Source of the DNA: Stutzerimonas stutzeri
GTDB taxonomy: Bacteria; Pseudomonadota; Gammaproteobacteria; Pseudomonadales; Pseudomonadaceae
Direction: 5' to 3'
DNA: 64,000 nt
Assembly: GCF_013522825.1 (NCBI RefSeq)
Contig: NZ_JAAMQZ010000017.1
Location: 1-64,000 of the forward strand
Part shown: piece after piece, positions 37,074-47,286 of the stretch
Position numbering within the stretch: position 1 is the first letter of the stretch
Layout of the letters: the number at the start of each line of letters is the position of its first letter
The notes under the pieces: generated by a model
The model's database searches: none
What the model was told of the DNA's origin: nothing
What the model saw: the letters and a program-made list of their open reading frames with translations, nothing else
Position numbers and translations under genes: made by a program

Positions 37074-37767
37074 GCGGGGACTCCTTCATGTTCATGAACA
37101 ATTCACGGCTGACCAGGGGTCGACCGCCCAGATGGGGCGCCAGCGCCTGACGCATCAGCCGCTTGGCCGCCGCCAGTGCGCCGGGAACGTCCCAGTCAGC
37201 CTCAGCCATCGCCAGTAGCTCCGCACCGTTGAACAGCCCCGGCTGAAAATGACCGACGGGCTCCAGTCCGGTATCCGGCACAAGCCGATACAGCCCGGCG
37301 CTGGCGATAGGCTGCCCGCAGACGTCCCGATCAAGCGCAAAACCATAGCCCAGTTCACTTAGCAAACGCCATTCGAATGAGCGCAGCAGGGGTTCCAGCG
37401 GACGTTTCGCCGCCAGCGCCGCCAGGGTTTGCAGGTAATGCTCGAACAGATCAGGGTGGGCATCTTCAGCCGGCAGCAGCCGAATCAGCAATTCGTTGAG
37501 ATACATGCCGGCAAACAGCGCACTGCCTTCGAGCCAGTGCGCCAGCCCATTGGCCTCCAGTCGCCCGACGTTCTTCAGCTCGCCACGCCCCCGAAACTCC
37601 ACCTCCAGCGGCACGAAGGGCCGCGCCAGCGTACCGGCCTTGCCTCGCGCGCCCCGCAACACGGCCCGCAGCCGCCCCTGAGGCGTAAAAAAATCCACCA
37701 GCGCACTGCTCTCGCGATAGGGGCGACTGTGCAGGACAAAGGCGGATTGGGAGGGGATGGAATCCAT
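37066..37767 (-). CDS. recO: RecO, recombination mediator/repair protein
   Basis: The 233-aa protein has the RecO OB-fold N-terminus ([32 protein letters not shown]) and the helical C-terminal domain ([27 protein letters not shown]). RecO loads RecA on SSB-coated single strands with RecR in gap repair. The C-terminal zinc-binding cysteines of some RecO proteins are not evident, as usual in pseudomonads. It lies between era and pdxJ in the standard order. Confidence 0.95.
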   Translation of the reverse strand: MDSIPSQSAFVLHSRPYRESSALVDFFTPQGRLRAVLRGARGKAGTLARPFVPLEVEFRGRGELKNVGRLEANGLAHWLEGSALFAGMYLNELLIRLLPAEDAHPDLFEHYLQTLAALAAKRPLEPLLRSFEWRLLSELGYGFALDRDVCGQPIASAGLYRLVPDTGLEPVGHFQPGLFNGAELLAMAEADWDVPGALAAAKRLMRQALAPHLGGRPLVSRELFMNMKESPRD

Positions 37768-38009
37768 ATGGGCGGGACTATGGGGGCTGTGCGGGGTTTA
37801 TGCATTCACATGGCAGGTTTTCTCTGGCCCCACCGGCGCTCGTCGGGTCGATGAAGCGTGACCCGACCTACAAAGCGTCGTAGGTCGGATTAGCCGAAGG
37901 CGTAATCCGACAATCCGAAGGCGCCCTCACAGCGCCTGACCATCCGCACGATGAAGACTCACCCATCAGCTTTTTCGTCCAGCCTCCAGCGCCCTTCTCG
38001 CCTTCTCGC
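37768..38009. other. era-recO intergenic region
   Basis: About 240 bases; the main content is the REP-like pair at 37842-37911. Era and recO are often closer, so the repeat probably inserted within the operon. Confidence 0.5.
37842..37911. repeat. Pair of REP-like hairpins (BIME-like)
   Basis: Two hairpins lie 11 bases apart: GTCGGGTC/GACCCGAC around GATGAAGCGT, and GTCGGATTA/TAATCCGAC around GCCGAAGGCG. The GTAGGTCGG sequences face in opposite directions (CCGACCTAC then GTAGGTCGG). This is the common layout of Pseudomonas extragenic palindromic elements. Confidence 0.7.
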
Positions 38010-38924
38010 TTACTGGTAGCCCAGCGAATGCAGCGCACGTTCGTCATCGGACCAGCCGCTCTTGACCTTCACCCACAGGTTCAGCATGACCTTGGAGTCG
38101 AACAGCACTTCCATGTCCTTGCGGGCTTCCTGGCCGATGCGTTTGATGCGCTCGCCCTTGTCGCCGATGATGATTTTCTTCTGCCCGTCGCGCTCGACCA
38201 GAATCAGCGCATGGATATGCAGAACATGCCCTTGCTGTTTGAAGTCCTCGATCTCGACGGTGATCTGATAAGGCACTTCCGCCCCCAGCTGGCGCATGAT
38301 CTTTTCGCGCACCAGTTCGGCGGCAAGGAAACGGCTGCTACGATCGGTGATCTGGTCTTCAGGGAAAAAGTGCTCGCCTTCAGGCAGATGCGAGGCCACC
38401 AGTTTCTCGAACACATCGAGATTCTGCCCGTGCTGGGCGGAAATCGGCACGATCTCGGCATTGGGCAACTGCTGCGCCAGCCACTCGAAGTGCGGCAGCA
38501 GCTCACTCTTGTCTTCGACGCGATCGGTCTTGTTCACCGCGATGATCACAGGCCCCTCGACATACTGAACACGTTCGAGTACCAGCTGGTCTTCCTCGGT
38601 CCAACGCGTGCGATCGACGACGAACACCACGACATCGACATCCTTGAACGCCGATGAGGCCGTGCGGTTCATATAGCGGTTGAGTGCTGTCTCGCCATTC
38701 TTGTGCATGCCGGGGGTGTCGACATAGACGGCCTGAACGGCGCCTTCGGTCTTGATTCCGAGCATGTTGTGGCGGGTGGTCTGCGGTTTGCGCGAAGTGA
38801 TGGCGAGCTTCTGCCCGAGGACGTGGTTGAGCAGCGTCGACTTGCCAACATTGGGGCGACCCACGATGGCCACATAACCGCAGCGGCTTACCGCATCTTC
38901 TGTCTGTTGTTCAATCATGTCCAT
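38010..38924 (-). CDS. era: Era, GTPase for 16S rRNA maturation and 30S assembly
   Basis: The 304-aa protein shows G1 [13 protein letters not shown]2 region TTRHNMLG, G3 DTPGMH, G4 NKTDRV and a C-terminal KH domain ([20 protein letters not shown]). It binds the 3' end of 16S rRNA. The start at 38924 overlaps rnc by 14 nt; 38918 is also possible. Order rnc-era-recO is conserved. Confidence 0.96.
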   Translation of the reverse strand: MDMIEQQTEDAVSRCGYVAIVGRPNVGKSTLLNHVLGQKLAITSRKPQTTRHNMLGIKTEGAVQAVYVDTPGMHKNGETALNRYMNRTASSAFKDVDVVVFVVDRTRWTEEDQLVLERVQYVEGPVIIAVNKTDRVEDKSELLPHFEWLAQQLPNAEIVPISAQHGQNLDVFEKLVASHLPEGEHFFPEDQITDRSSRFLAAELVREKIMRQLGAEVPYQITVEIEDFKQQGHVLHIHALILVERDGQKKIIIGDKGERIKRIGQEARKDMEVLFDSKVMLNLWVKVKSGWSDDERALHSLGYQ

Positions 38925-39600
38925 TCTCCACGCCCAGCGCGATGAGTGCCGAAGCAGCGGCAACCTGTTCGGCAATGCGCCGACTGGCACCCTGCCCCTG
39001 TGTCTTCTCGTTGAGCAGCGCTACCTGGCACTCGACGAAGAAGGTCCGGCAATGCGGCTCACCCTCGATAGCCACCACTTCATAGCGCGGCAGCTCACAG
39101 GCACGCGATTGCAGAAACTCCTGCAGACGGGTCTTCGGGTCCTTGTTGGTGTCGACCAGCGTCAGCCCCTGCAGTTCGTTGGCCAGCCAGGCCAGCACAC
39201 GATCACGCGCGGTTTCCATGCCGGCATCCAGGTAGATCGCGCCGATCAGGGCCTCCAGCGTGTCGGCCAGGATCGATTCGCGGCGAAACCCGCCGCTCTT
39301 CAGTTCACCCGAACCCAGGCGCAGGTATTCGCCCAGCTCGAAGCCACGGGCCAGTACCGCCAGCGTCTCGCCCTTGACCAGGCGCGCGCGCAGACGGGAC
39401 AGCTGCCCTTCCTTCGCCTGGGGGAAGTGTGTGAACAACGCCTCCCCGGCGATGAAGTTGAGAATGGCATCGCCAAGGAATTCCAGACGCTCATTGTTGC
39501 GTCCGGCATAACTGCGATGAGTGAGAGCCAGGAGCATCAGCTCCTGATCCTTGAATTGATAACCGAGCTTGCGCTCGAGACGGGCTAACGAAGTGCTCAC
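38911..39600 (-). CDS. rnc: RNase III
   Basis: The 229-aa double-strand RNA endonuclease has the catalytic signature [12 protein letters not shown], a second acidic site ([14 protein letters not shown]) and a C-terminal dsRNA-binding domain ([24 protein letters not shown]). It processes rRNA precursors and many mRNAs. Its ATG overlaps the DUF4845 gene stop by 4 nt. Confidence 0.97.
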   Translation of the reverse strand: MSTSLARLERKLGYQFKDQELMLLALTHRSYAGRNNERLEFLGDAILNFIAGEALFTHFPQAKEGQLSRLRARLVKGETLAVLARGFELGEYLRLGSGELKSGGFRRESILADTLEALIGAIYLDAGMETARDRVLAWLANELQGLTLVDTNKDPKTRLQEFLQSRACELPRYEVVAIEGEPHCRTFFVECQVALLNEKTQGQGASRRIAEQVAAASALIALGVENGHD

Positions 39601-39974
39601 GGCATCCTTAGGCGATATTCTTTGTCGAAGTTCGCCACCAGATCCAGATTGCGGATCAGGGGCTCGCGCTTTTCGTAATTCAGGTGAACCCTGAATTCAT
39701 TGTTTTCAATCACGACCTTCAGCGCCTCTTCCAGATTCAGGTCGCGAATGCCATTGACGTCCATGCCCCGGCGAACGTGACTGTAGAAGTCACGCACGCT
39801 GCGCACTTCCGTAGTTTGGTCACTTTCTACCCCGGAAATGATCTTGTCCATGGACATATAGTCGAAGTAATGCGGCAGCATCTTGAATGCCGTGCTGGCG
39901 AAAAACGCCACCAGCGCCAGCACCATGATCCAGCTCAGCATGGACAGCCCTTTTTGCGAACGAGCGAAACTCAT
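39597..39974 (-). CDS. DUF4845 membrane protein
   Basis: The 125-aa protein has one N-terminal transmembrane helix ([20 protein letters not shown]) and a small periplasmic domain typical of DUF4845 ([30 protein letters not shown]). Start at 39974 has GAGG upstream. It is found between lepB and rnc throughout Pseudomonas (equivalent of PA0769). Function unknown. Confidence 0.85.
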   Translation of the reverse strand: MSFARSQKGLSMLSWIMVLALVAFFASTAFKMLPHYFDYMSMDKIISGVESDQTTEVRSVRDFYSHVRRGMDVNGIRDLNLEEALKVVIENNEFRVHLNYEKREPLIRNLDLVANFDKEYRLRMP

Positions 39975-40063
39975 GTCGACCTCTACGTCGTGCATTACCC
40001 ACCGATCGGGGCTGGATAAATATAGCGGGACGGGCCGCAGGAACCGGGCCGTGATTCACAGAC

Positions 40064-40918
40064 TCAGTGAATCAGGCCGACTCGGGAAAAGTGTGGTAGA
40101 TTGCTGAGCTTCGGATCGGACCAACTCATCCATATCGCAAAGGCCTTGCCGACGATATTGCGGTCAGGAACCATGCCGGCGAGCTCAGCGGGAATCGCCG
40201 CACCCTGCCAGTAGCGGCTGTCGTTGGAGTTGTCGCGGTTGTCACCCATCATGAAATAGTGACCCTGCGGCACGCGCCACTCGCGATCAGGCTCTACCTG
40301 ATACCGCCGCATTTCCTTGCGAATCATGTGCTCGGCTTCGCCCAGTTTTTCCCGATACAGCCTGGCGCTGCCCAGGCTGCCAGGCTCGTCACCCACCAGC
40401 ATTTCGGGCACCGACTGACCATTGATGGTCAGGCGCCTGTCGCTGCCATAGCGAATCACATCGCCCGGCAGGCCAATGACACGCTTGATGTAGTTGATAT
40501 TCGGATCGTTGGGATAGCGAAACACCATGACATCGCCACGTTTCGGATCGCTGACGTCGATGATCTTGGTATCGACCACCGGCAGCCGAATCCCGTAGGC
40601 GAATTTGTTGACCAGGATGAAATCGCCCACTTCCAGGGTCGGGATCATCGACCCGGACGGAATCTGGAACGGCTCGATCAGAAAGGAACGCAACACCAAC
40701 ACGATGGCCAGCACGGGAAAGAAGGATTTGCCATATTCGATCAGTACCGGCTCCCGGCTCAAGGCCTCCAGCGTGCTCTGATCGAGCTCGCCGGCACTGC
40801 GCTCGTAGCTGGCTATCGCCGCCCGCCGACGCGGTGCAAAAAACACCAGATCGAGAAGCGCGAGAAAACCGCATAGCGCAACGGCAATCACCAGCAACAG
40901 CGGGAAATTGATCGACAT
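40064..40918 (-). CDS. lepB: Signal peptidase I
   Basis: The 284-aa inner-membrane serine protease removes signal peptides. Two N-terminal transmembrane segments are followed by the catalytic Ser motif PSGSMIPTL and the Lys motif YIKRVIGLPGD, then GDNRDNSNDSRYWG-like box E (here MMGDNRDNSNDSRYWQ). It starts one base after lepA ends, so it is translationally linked to it. Confidence 0.97.
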   Translation of the reverse strand: MSINFPLLLVIAVALCGFLALLDLVFFAPRRRAAIASYERSAGELDQSTLEALSREPVLIEYGKSFFPVLAIVLVLRSFLIEPFQIPSGSMIPTLEVGDFILVNKFAYGIRLPVVDTKIIDVSDPKRGDVMVFRYPNDPNINYIKRVIGLPGDVIRYGSDRRLTINGQSVPEMLVGDEPGSLGSARLYREKLGEAEHMIRKEMRRYQVEPDREWRVPQGHYFMMGDNRDNSNDSRYWQGAAIPAELAGMVPDRNIVGKAFAIWMSWSDPKLSNLPHFSRVGLIH

Positions 40919-40919
40919 A

Positions 40920-42719
40920 TCAACTATCTACCTTGAGCACCGCGAGGAATGCTTCCTGCGGGATTTCCACGTTACCCACCTGCTTCATGCGTTTCTTGCC
41001 CGCCTTCTGCTTCTCCAGCAGCTTGCGCTTGCGGCTCACGTCGCCGCCGTAACACTTGGCCAGAACGTTCTTGCGCAAGGCTTTCACGGTGCTTCGAGCA
41101 ACGATCTGACCGCCAATGGCAGCCTGAATCGCGACGTCGAACATCTGTCGGGGGATCAGCTCCTTCATCTTCTCGACGAGCATGCGACCCTTGTAGTGCG
41201 CATTGTCGCGATGCACGATCAGTGCCAGCGCATCGACTTTCTCGCCGTTGATGAGGATATCCAGACGGGTCAGGTTGGCCGATTGGAAGCACTCGAAGCT
41301 GTAGTCCAGAGAGGCGTAACCACGGCTGACCGACTTCAGACGATCGAAGAAGTCCAGCACCACTTCGCTCATCGGCAGGTCGTAGCGAACCTGTACCTGA
41401 GAGCCGAGGAACTGCAGATCGCGCTGCACGCCACGCTTCTCGATACAGAGGGTGATGACACTGCCCAGATGCTCCTGCGGTACCAGGATATTGGCACGCA
41501 CGATCGGCTCGCGCATGTCTTCGATGGCGGACAGGTCCGGCAATTTCGACGGACTGTCGACGTAGATGGTTTCGCCGTTCTTCAGTGCCAGTTCGTAGAC
41601 CACGGTCGGCGCGGTGGTGATCAGATCCAGGTCGTATTCGCGTTCGAGACGTTCCTGGATGATCTCCATGTGCAGCATGCCGAGGAAGCCGATACGGAAG
41701 CCGAAACCGAGGGCATCGGAGCTTTCCGGCTCGTACTGCAGGGCGGCATCGTTGAGGGTCAGCTTCTGCAGCGCGTCGCGGAAGTCTTCGAAATCATCTG
41801 AACTGACCGGGAACAGGCCGGCATAGACCTGTGGCTTGACCCTTTTGAAGCCGGGCAGCATCTCGACGTCCGGGGTGTTGGCCAGCGTCAGGGTATCGCC
41901 TACCGGTGCCCCTAGAATGTCCTTGATGCCGGCGATGATGAAGCCCACTTCGCCGGCTTTGAGGTCGGTCGTACTGGTGTGTTTCGGATTGAACACGCCA
42001 ACGCTGTCGACCTGATGCGTCTTGCCGGTGGATTTGACCAGCACCTTGTCGCCTTTCTTGATTCGACCGTGACGGACACGGACTAGCGAGACGACGCCTA
42101 GGTAGTTGTCGAACCAGGAGTCGATGATCAACGCCTGCAATGGCGCATCGACTTCACCAGTGGGCGGCGGAATGGTCGCGACCAGGCGCTCCAGCACCTC
42201 ATCGACGCCCATGCCGCTCTTGGCGCTGCAGGCAACGGCATCGGTCGCATCGATACCGATGATGTGCTCGATCTCGTCCTTGACCTTGTCCGGGTCGGCC
42301 TGGGGCAGATCCATCTTGTTCAGGACGGGCATGACTTCCAGGCCCTGCTCGATGGCCGTGTAGCAGTTGGCAACCGACTGCGCCTCGACACCCTGCCCTG
42401 CATCGACCACCAGCAGCGCACCTTCACAGGCCGCCAGCGAGCGGCTCACCTCGTAGGTGAAGTCCACGTGGCCGGGGGTGTCGATGAAGTTGAGCTGATA
42501 GGTCTTGCCGTCACGCGCCTTGTAATGAAGGGTCACGCTGTGGGCCTTGATGGTGATGCCGCGCTCGCGTTCGAGGTCCATGGAGTCGAGGACCTGGGAA
42601 GCCATTTCACGCTCTGTCAGGCCACCGCACATCTGAATGAAGCGGTCGGCCAGGGTCGACTTGCCATGATCAATGTGCGCGATGATGGAAAAATTGCGGA
42701 TATGACTCAGGTCACTCAC
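40920..42719 (-). CDS. lepA: LepA (EF4), ribosomal back-translocase GTPase
   Basis: The 599-aa protein has G1 [14 protein letters not shown]3 DTPGHVDF, G4 NKMDLP, and the LepA-specific C-terminal domain ([38 protein letters not shown]). Start is GTG at 42719, giving the standard N-terminus [16 protein letters not shown]; length equals other pseudomonads. Confidence 0.97.
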   Translation of the reverse strand: MSDLSHIRNFSIIAHIDHGKSTLADRFIQMCGGLTEREMASQVLDSMDLERERGITIKAHSVTLHYKARDGKTYQLNFIDTPGHVDFTYEVSRSLAACEGALLVVDAGQGVEAQSVANCYTAIEQGLEVMPVLNKMDLPQADPDKVKDEIEHIIGIDATDAVACSAKSGMGVDEVLERLVATIPPPTGEVDAPLQALIIDSWFDNYLGVVSLVRVRHGRIKKGDKVLVKSTGKTHQVDSVGVFNPKHTSTTDLKAGEVGFIIAGIKDILGAPVGDTLTLANTPDVEMLPGFKRVKPQVYAGLFPVSSDDFEDFRDALQKLTLNDAALQYEPESSDALGFGFRIGFLGMLHMEIIQERLEREYDLDLITTAPTVVYELALKNGETIYVDSPSKLPDLSAIEDMREPIVRANILVPQEHLGSVITLCIEKRGVQRDLQFLGSQVQVRYDLPMSEVVLDFFDRLKSVSRGYASLDYSFECFQSANLTRLDILINGEKVDALALIVHRDNAHYKGRMLVEKMKELIPRQMFDVAIQAAIGGQIVARSTVKALRKNVLAKCYGGDVSRKRKLLEKQKAGKKRMKQVGNVEIPQEAFLAVLKVDS

Positions 42720-42883
42720 AGCTAAACACTCGAATATGCCGCAGGCCGATTGCCCGCCGAAAAATAGCCGCGGATTGTACCTGATCGGTCTTTTCAGCGC
42801 CACGCCGAGTCAGGACCTCCTGGCTGGCACGGCGGCAGCGCCGACAAGGGCGACCGAGTCGCCCTGATATCGGATGCAGCGCT
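42720..42883 (-). terminator. mucD-lepA intergenic region with hairpin
   Basis: On the minus strand GGGCGAC-TCG-GTCGCCC (42851-42867) forms a seven-pair hairpin followed by TTGT, shortly after the mucD stop. It could attenuate transcription from the algU-mucABCD operon into lepA-lepB. A lepA promoter should also lie in this interval. Confidence 0.4.
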
Positions 42884-44296
42884 CTACTCGGCAAGCTTGA
42901 AGGTGATGAAGCTGGCGCGCCCCTGACGCAGCACGCGCATGGACACCGAGCGGTTTTTCGGTAACTGCTCGGCAACACGAGCAAATGTGGAAGCGGAGTC
43001 GATGGCCTGGTTGTTCAGATGAGTGATCACATCACCGGGCCGCAGACCGATCATCGCCGCCGGGCCATTGAGCACTTCGGTGATCACGACACCACCGGAG
43101 AGGTCGAGACTGCGCTTCTGTTCGTCAGTGAGTTCCGACACCTTCACGCCCAACCGGTTGTTGCTCTTTTCCGCACGACTGCTCGCCGTCGCGACCTCCT
43201 CACCCTCTTCCGGCAATGCGCCAACGGTGATCGTCAGCGTCTCGCGACTGCCCTCGCGCACGATGCCCAAACGAGCCTCGGTATCAGGCTTTATAGTGCC
43301 GATCAGGTGTGGCAGATCGGCAGACATGTCGATGGCGTTGTCATTGACACTGAGAATCACATCACCCACCCGCAAGCCGCCCTTCGCCGCCGGCCCGCCA
43401 TCCATGACCTGGGCAACCAGCGCGCCTGTCGGACGCTCGAGCCCGAAGGACTCGGCCAGATCCCGGTTCACTTCCTGGATGACCACGCCCAGCCAGCCTC
43501 GGCTGACCTTGCCATCGGTGCGCAGCTGCTCGGAGATATCCATCGCGACATCGATGGGGATGGCAAACGACAATCCCATGAAGCCACCCGAGCGGGTAAA
43601 TATCTGCGAGTTGATGCCAATGACTTCACCCTGCAGATTGAACAGTGGCCCGCCGGAGTTGCCCGGATTGATCGCGACATCGGTCTGAATGAAGGGCACA
43701 TAACTTTCATTGGGCAGGTTACGCCCCGTAGCGCTGACGATACCCGCCGTCACCGTATGGTCGAAGCCGAACGGAGAGCCAATGGCCAGAACCCATTCAC
43801 CCGCCTTGAGCGTGCTGGATTTGCCCAGCTTGACGGTCGGCAGGTTCTCGCCGTCGATCTTGAGCAGCGCCACATCGGTACGGGGGTCGGCGCCCACAAG
43901 CGTGGCTTCCATTTCACTGCGATCCGGCAGACGCACGATGATCTCGTCGGCATCAGCCACCACATGATTGTTGGTCAGCACATAACCATCAGCCGAGATG
44001 ATGAAACCGGAACCCAGCGACTGTGCTTCACGCCGCTGCCCCCCGCCTGGCAGGCCCGGAATGCTGTGTTCGAAAAATTCGCGAAAGATGGGCGGCAGGC
44101 CTTCCAGGTCAGGCAGTTGCGGATGGGCGCGAGCCGGCACTTTCTGCTTGGTGCTGATATTGACTACCGCCGGCGAGGCGCTTTCGACCAGGGGCGTGAA
44201 ATCAGGCAGCTGAGCCTGTGCCAGCGTCGCCTGCCCCAGAAAAAGCAGCGCAGCGACGAACGCGAAGCAGCTAGTGCGTTGAACCTTCAAGATCAT
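42884..44296 (-). CDS. mucD: MucD, DegP/HtrA-type periplasmic serine protease
   Basis: The 470-aa protein has a signal peptide (CFAFVAALLFLGQATLAQAQ), a trypsin-like domain with His (LTNNHVVADADE), Asp (RTDVALLKID) and Ser (NPGNSGGPLF), and two PDZ domains (VMDGGPAAKGGLRVGDVILS, GPAAMIGLRPGDVITHL). It degrades misfolded envelope proteins and limits AlgU activation. The ATG at 44296 overlaps the mucC end by 26 nt and has AAGGGGG upstream. Confidence 0.96.
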   Translation of the reverse strand: MILKVQRTSCFAFVAALLFLGQATLAQAQLPDFTPLVESASPAVVNISTKQKVPARAHPQLPDLEGLPPIFREFFEHSIPGLPGGGQRREAQSLGSGFIISADGYVLTNNHVVADADEIIVRLPDRSEMEATLVGADPRTDVALLKIDGENLPTVKLGKSSTLKAGEWVLAIGSPFGFDHTVTAGIVSATGRNLPNESYVPFIQTDVAINPGNSGGPLFNLQGEVIGINSQIFTRSGGFMGLSFAIPIDVAMDISEQLRTDGKVSRGWLGVVIQEVNRDLAESFGLERPTGALVAQVMDGGPAAKGGLRVGDVILSVNDNAIDMSADLPHLIGTIKPDTEARLGIVREGSRETLTITVGALPEEGEEVATASSRAEKSNNRLGVKVSELTDEQKRSLDLSGGVVITEVLNGPAAMIGLRPGDVITHLNNQAIDSASTFARVAEQLPKNRSVSMRVLRQGRASFITFKLAE

Positions 44297-44777
44297 TCCC
44301 CCTTGGCGAAAACGAACCGACCGCCGCATCAGCGCCGGCCACGGCCAGCATGACGCGCAGTACAACCGGTTGCAGTGCGCAGTCTCCTGCCGCTCGCCGG
44401 CTGCGCGCACGCACGACCAGCCATGAAACCAGGAAACCGCCAAGCCCGGCCAGTATCACGTATGGCTCCGGCGCCGACAGCCCGGAGGCCGCCAGCGCGG
44501 AAGCGAACAGTACGATGAGCGGGAAAAGATAAACAAGGACCGCACCGCGCAGCAACACATCTTCGCGGATGCCGATAACGACCGAATCACCCACCTGCAG
44601 GCGCTGATCGCAGAGGGCGCGGATCAGCCCGCGCCGCTCACGGACGCCCAGCCGGTCCATCAGCCCCTGACCGCAACCATTCCTGGCGGAGCAACCGGAG
44701 CAGGTGCTCTTGCGCTGCGTCTCGACCCAGACGGCGCCGGACTCCACAGCAATCACACGCCCAGGCTCTTCTATCAT
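44271..44777 (-). CDS. mucC: MucC, RseC-family membrane protein
   Basis: The 168-aa protein has the RseC/MucC cysteine cluster (STCSGCSARNGCGQG) in its N-terminal cytoplasmic part and two transmembrane helices (AVLVYLFPLIVLFASALAAS, VILAGLGGFLVSWLVV). The family is linked to sigma-E systems and to SoxR-reducing complexes. Notably this genome segment also carries an rnf operon. It overlaps mucB by 4 nt. Confidence 0.93.
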   Translation of the reverse strand: MIEEPGRVIAVESGAVWVETQRKSTCSGCSARNGCGQGLMDRLGVRERRGLIRALCDQRLQVGDSVVIGIREDVLLRGAVLVYLFPLIVLFASALAASGLSAPEPYVILAGLGGFLVSWLVVRARSRRAAGDCALQPVVLRVMLAVAGADAAVGSFSPRGNDLEGSTH

Positions 44778-45718
44778 CGCGACGCCTGGTCTGCCCCGGC
44801 GCGCATCGACAGCGCGACCCGTTCGGCGGTTCCGAGCGGAACCTCGCCGACAACCGTCACCATCACGTCGCCATCAGCGGTCGTGAGACGTTTCGACACC
44901 GCGACAGTAGGCCCCATCTGGTTGCGCGCATCCTCGACGACCGCGCCCCGCAATGGCTCAAGAAACACCGAGAAGCGCGCCAGACCGTCCCCATAGGACA
45001 GCCATGTCACGCGCTCATCCGAAGCGGGGCTGGGACGTACATTGGAGTCGAGCAGTTGAAAGCCTTCCGGCAGCCAGTCGGAGCGCCACTGCGGCGCAAC
45101 CGCTTCGCCTTCGGTAGCCAGGGAAACGGGCTGGCATGCCGCACCTGTCTCGACATCAGCAGGCTGAACGGCATCGGGTGAAAAATGAACGAACTGGAAG
45201 CGTTCAAGCAACTGCCCGCTTTCACTGAGCAGCAACGATTTGAGCGGCAGCGCCGTTTCGCGGTCGAGATGCAATTCGAATCCGTAGCGGTGCTGATCCT
45301 TTGGCCGTACGGCAAGCGCCACGGTTGGCCTTCCGGCTACTCGTGACTCACCAAGCAACTGGAAATCATACCACTGGCCGAGCGCCTTGGGATCGAGCTG
45401 CGCTTGCTGCCACGGCTGCACATCCCTGACCTGGGAGGCCAGCTGCTCGCTGGCGCACTGCACTCGACCATCCACCAGCAGAACTTCCGCCGCAGGTCCG
45501 TCAAGCTGCAACAGGCGCTCATGACGCCTGTCCTTTTCGATCAATTGCCAGACGGCATGACTGGAAAAGCTGCCGTTGCGTTCATACATGAAGGTGCCAT
45601 GGTAGCTCTGCTTCTTTTCAGACATCGCAAAACGCTGCAACCAGGCATCGGCATCAGCAGCAAAGGCCGGCATCGACAGCCAGCCTCCGAGCACCACACA
45701 AAGCGGTATTACACGCAT
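44774..45718 (-). CDS. mucB: MucB, periplasmic regulator of the anti-sigma factor MucA
   Basis: The 314-aa protein has a signal peptide and the RseB/MucB two-domain layout (lipoprotein-carrier-like N domain with SYHGTFMYERNGSFSSH; C domain with WLPEGFQLLDS). It shields MucA from cleavage and senses envelope lipids. It begins 9 bases after mucA ends. Confidence 0.95.
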   Translation of the reverse strand: MRVIPLCVVLGGWLSMPAFAADADAWLQRFAMSEKKQSYHGTFMYERNGSFSSHAVWQLIEKDRRHERLLQLDGPAAEVLLVDGRVQCASEQLASQVRDVQPWQQAQLDPKALGQWYDFQLLGESRVAGRPTVALAVRPKDQHRYGFELHLDRETALPLKSLLLSESGQLLERFQFVHFSPDAVQPADVETGAACQPVSLATEGEAVAPQWRSDWLPEGFQLLDSNVRPSPASDERVTWLSYGDGLARFSVFLEPLRGAVVEDARNQMGPTVAVSKRLTTADGDVMVTVVGEVPLGTAERVALSMRAGADQASR

Positions 45719-45726
45719 GTTGTTCC

Positions 45727-46320
45727 TTAACGATCTTCCATACTGGCGGCGCGCGCATAGGGCAACGCACTTTCAGACTCGCTACCAAAGGCAGCCTGTT
45801 GCGCATGCTGGCGTACATACGCAGGCAGACGCTGTTCATGCCAGCCTTCGGCAGCGGAAGCCTCGGCGTCCATCGCTCCGGCATTGTCACTGCCGCTATA
45901 GCCAGCCAATACCGCCGGCCCCTGAGCAGCTTGCGGTACGGCAATGCTCGGCTGGGCAGCCTGTTGCGCCATCTGCGGCCCGGCGACTTCGCTCTGATTG
46001 TACAGACGAACACCCGCCAGTACAGCCACGGTCACCGAGGCGGCAACCGCCAGGCGACCCATATTGCGCCAGGCGGACTTCTGCGGCTTGACGACACTGA
46101 TGGTCGGCTCATCGGCCAGGGCAGCGGATACCGCCGAAGCAATATCCATGCGGGGCTCGATCAACTCCCTGTGCATGGCGGCACGCGCAATCTGATAACG
46201 CGACCAGGTTGCACGCATCTCGCTATCGCCATCCGCTGCGAGCACTCGACGTAATTCTAACTCGTCCGCTTCGTTATCCATCACTGCGGACAGCGATTCA
46301 TGCAGGGCTTCACGACTCAT
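45727..46320 (-). CDS. mucA: MucA, anti-sigma factor for AlgU
   Basis: The 197-aa inner-membrane protein has the cytoplasmic RseA-like AlgU-binding domain (EALHESLSAVMDNEADELEL, RATWSRYQIARAAMHRE), one transmembrane helix (LAVAASVTVAVLAGVRLY) and a periplasmic tail. The frame is intact to the end, so the classic alginate-mucoid mutations are not present. It starts 31 bases after algU. Confidence 0.96.
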   Translation of the reverse strand: MSREALHESLSAVMDNEADELELRRVLAADGDSEMRATWSRYQIARAAMHRELIEPRMDIASAVSAALADEPTISVVKPQKSAWRNMGRLAVAASVTVAVLAGVRLYNQSEVAGPQMAQQAAQPSIAVPQAAQGPAVLAGYSGSDNAGAMDAEASAAEGWHEQRLPAYVRQHAQQAAFGSESESALPYARAASMEDR

Positions 46321-46351
46321 GGCGGTTCCTCTCTTGGCTGTCGCCGCTGTC

Positions 46352-46933
46352 TCAGGACTCATGCAACAAGGGTTGCAACGATTTATCTATGGCTTCCCGC
46401 GCCCGGAATATCCGAGAGCGGACTGTACCCACCGGACACTGCATGACGTTTGCAATGTCCTCATAACTGAGACCATCGAATTCGCGCAGTGTTAGAGCCG
46501 TGCGCAAATCTTCCGGAAGCTGCTGTATGGTTCGGTGGACCGTATCTTCGATTTCATCCCTGAGAAGCGCTCGCTCCGGCGACTCGATGTCCTTGAGGGC
46601 GTGATCGCCGTCGTAGAACTCCGCATCTTCGGAACTGACATCACTGTCCGGTGGCCGTCTCCCTCTGGCCACCAAATGATTCTTCGCCGTGTTGATTGCA
46701 ATACGATACAGCCAGGTATAAAAGGCACTGTCGCCGCGAAAATTCGCCAGCGCCCGATAGGCCTTAATGAAGGCTTCCTGCGCAACATCCTGCGCCTCAT
46801 GGGAGTCATGCACGAAACGCACGATCAGCCCAAGGATCTTGTGCTGGTATTTCAATACCAGCAAATCGAAAGCCCGCTTGTCTCCTCGCTGTACTCGTTC
46901 GACCAGTTGCTGGTCCTGCTCCTGGGTTAGCAT
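46352..46933 (-). CDS. algU: AlgU (RpoE), extracytoplasmic sigma factor sigma-22
   Basis: The 193-aa sigma factor matches AlgU closely: MLTQEQDQQLVERVQRGDKR opening, region 2 (YKHKILGLI-like, DVAQEAFIKAYRAL, FYTWLYRIAINTAKN) and region 4 (LREFDGLSYEDIANVMQCPV, GTVRSRIFRAREAIDK). Start at 46933 has GGAG nearby (AAGGAG). It drives its own operon through the two promoters upstream and controls envelope stress and exopolysaccharide genes. Confidence 0.97.
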   Translation of the reverse strand: MLTQEQDQQLVERVQRGDKRAFDLLVLKYQHKILGLIVRFVHDSHEAQDVAQEAFIKAYRALANFRGDSAFYTWLYRIAINTAKNHLVARGRRPPDSDVSSEDAEFYDGDHALKDIESPERALLRDEIEDTVHRTIQQLPEDLRTALTLREFDGLSYEDIANVMQCPVGTVRSRIFRAREAIDKSLQPLLHES

Positions 46934-46992
46934 AAACACTCCTTCATGACCCGGAAGGGGTGCTGCTCCTGCCAGCGAGCTGACCTGCCAGA

Positions 46993-47019
46993 ATAGACCC
47001 GGGCTTTGCGCAAAAGTTC
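46993..47019 (-). promoter_or_regulatory. AlgU-dependent promoter, proximal
   Basis: On the minus strand GAACTT (47019-47014) and TCTAT (46997-46993) are separated by exactly 16 bases, an AlgU/sigma-E-type -35/-10 pair. It lies about 60 bases before the algU start. Confidence 0.75.
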
Positions 47020-47173
47020 TCCCCCTTCCTAGCAAGCTGTACTGCACACGCCTGACGGCATTGGCAGGCAACGCGGAAAACCTGATCGGTTGACGCTGCC
47101 TCCCGGTATTTCACAGCAAAAGCCTTCCGCCCACTTTCTTCGGTGAGCACCCGGCTTGTATCCACAACTATCT

Positions 47174-47200
47174 ATAGAAAGGGCCTGGCATGAAAAGTTC
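47174..47200 (-). promoter_or_regulatory. AlgU-dependent promoter, distal
   Basis: A second GAACTT (47200-47195), N16, TCTAT (47178-47174) pair on the minus strand, identical in both boxes and spacing to the proximal one, about 240 bases upstream of algU. Two autoregulated promoters agree with what is known for P. aeruginosa algU. Confidence 0.75.
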
Positions 47201-47286
47201 CTGAGCAACCTAAGAAAATGCGCGAGCGCTTTTTTGCCGCCACAGACACTCTATATACTGCCCGCGCCTCCAAAGCGAGATCTCAA

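Noticed and set aside
43019..44353. 444-codon frame opposite mucD
   Set aside because: The mucD frame has all HtrA catalytic and PDZ motifs; the opposite frame has none.
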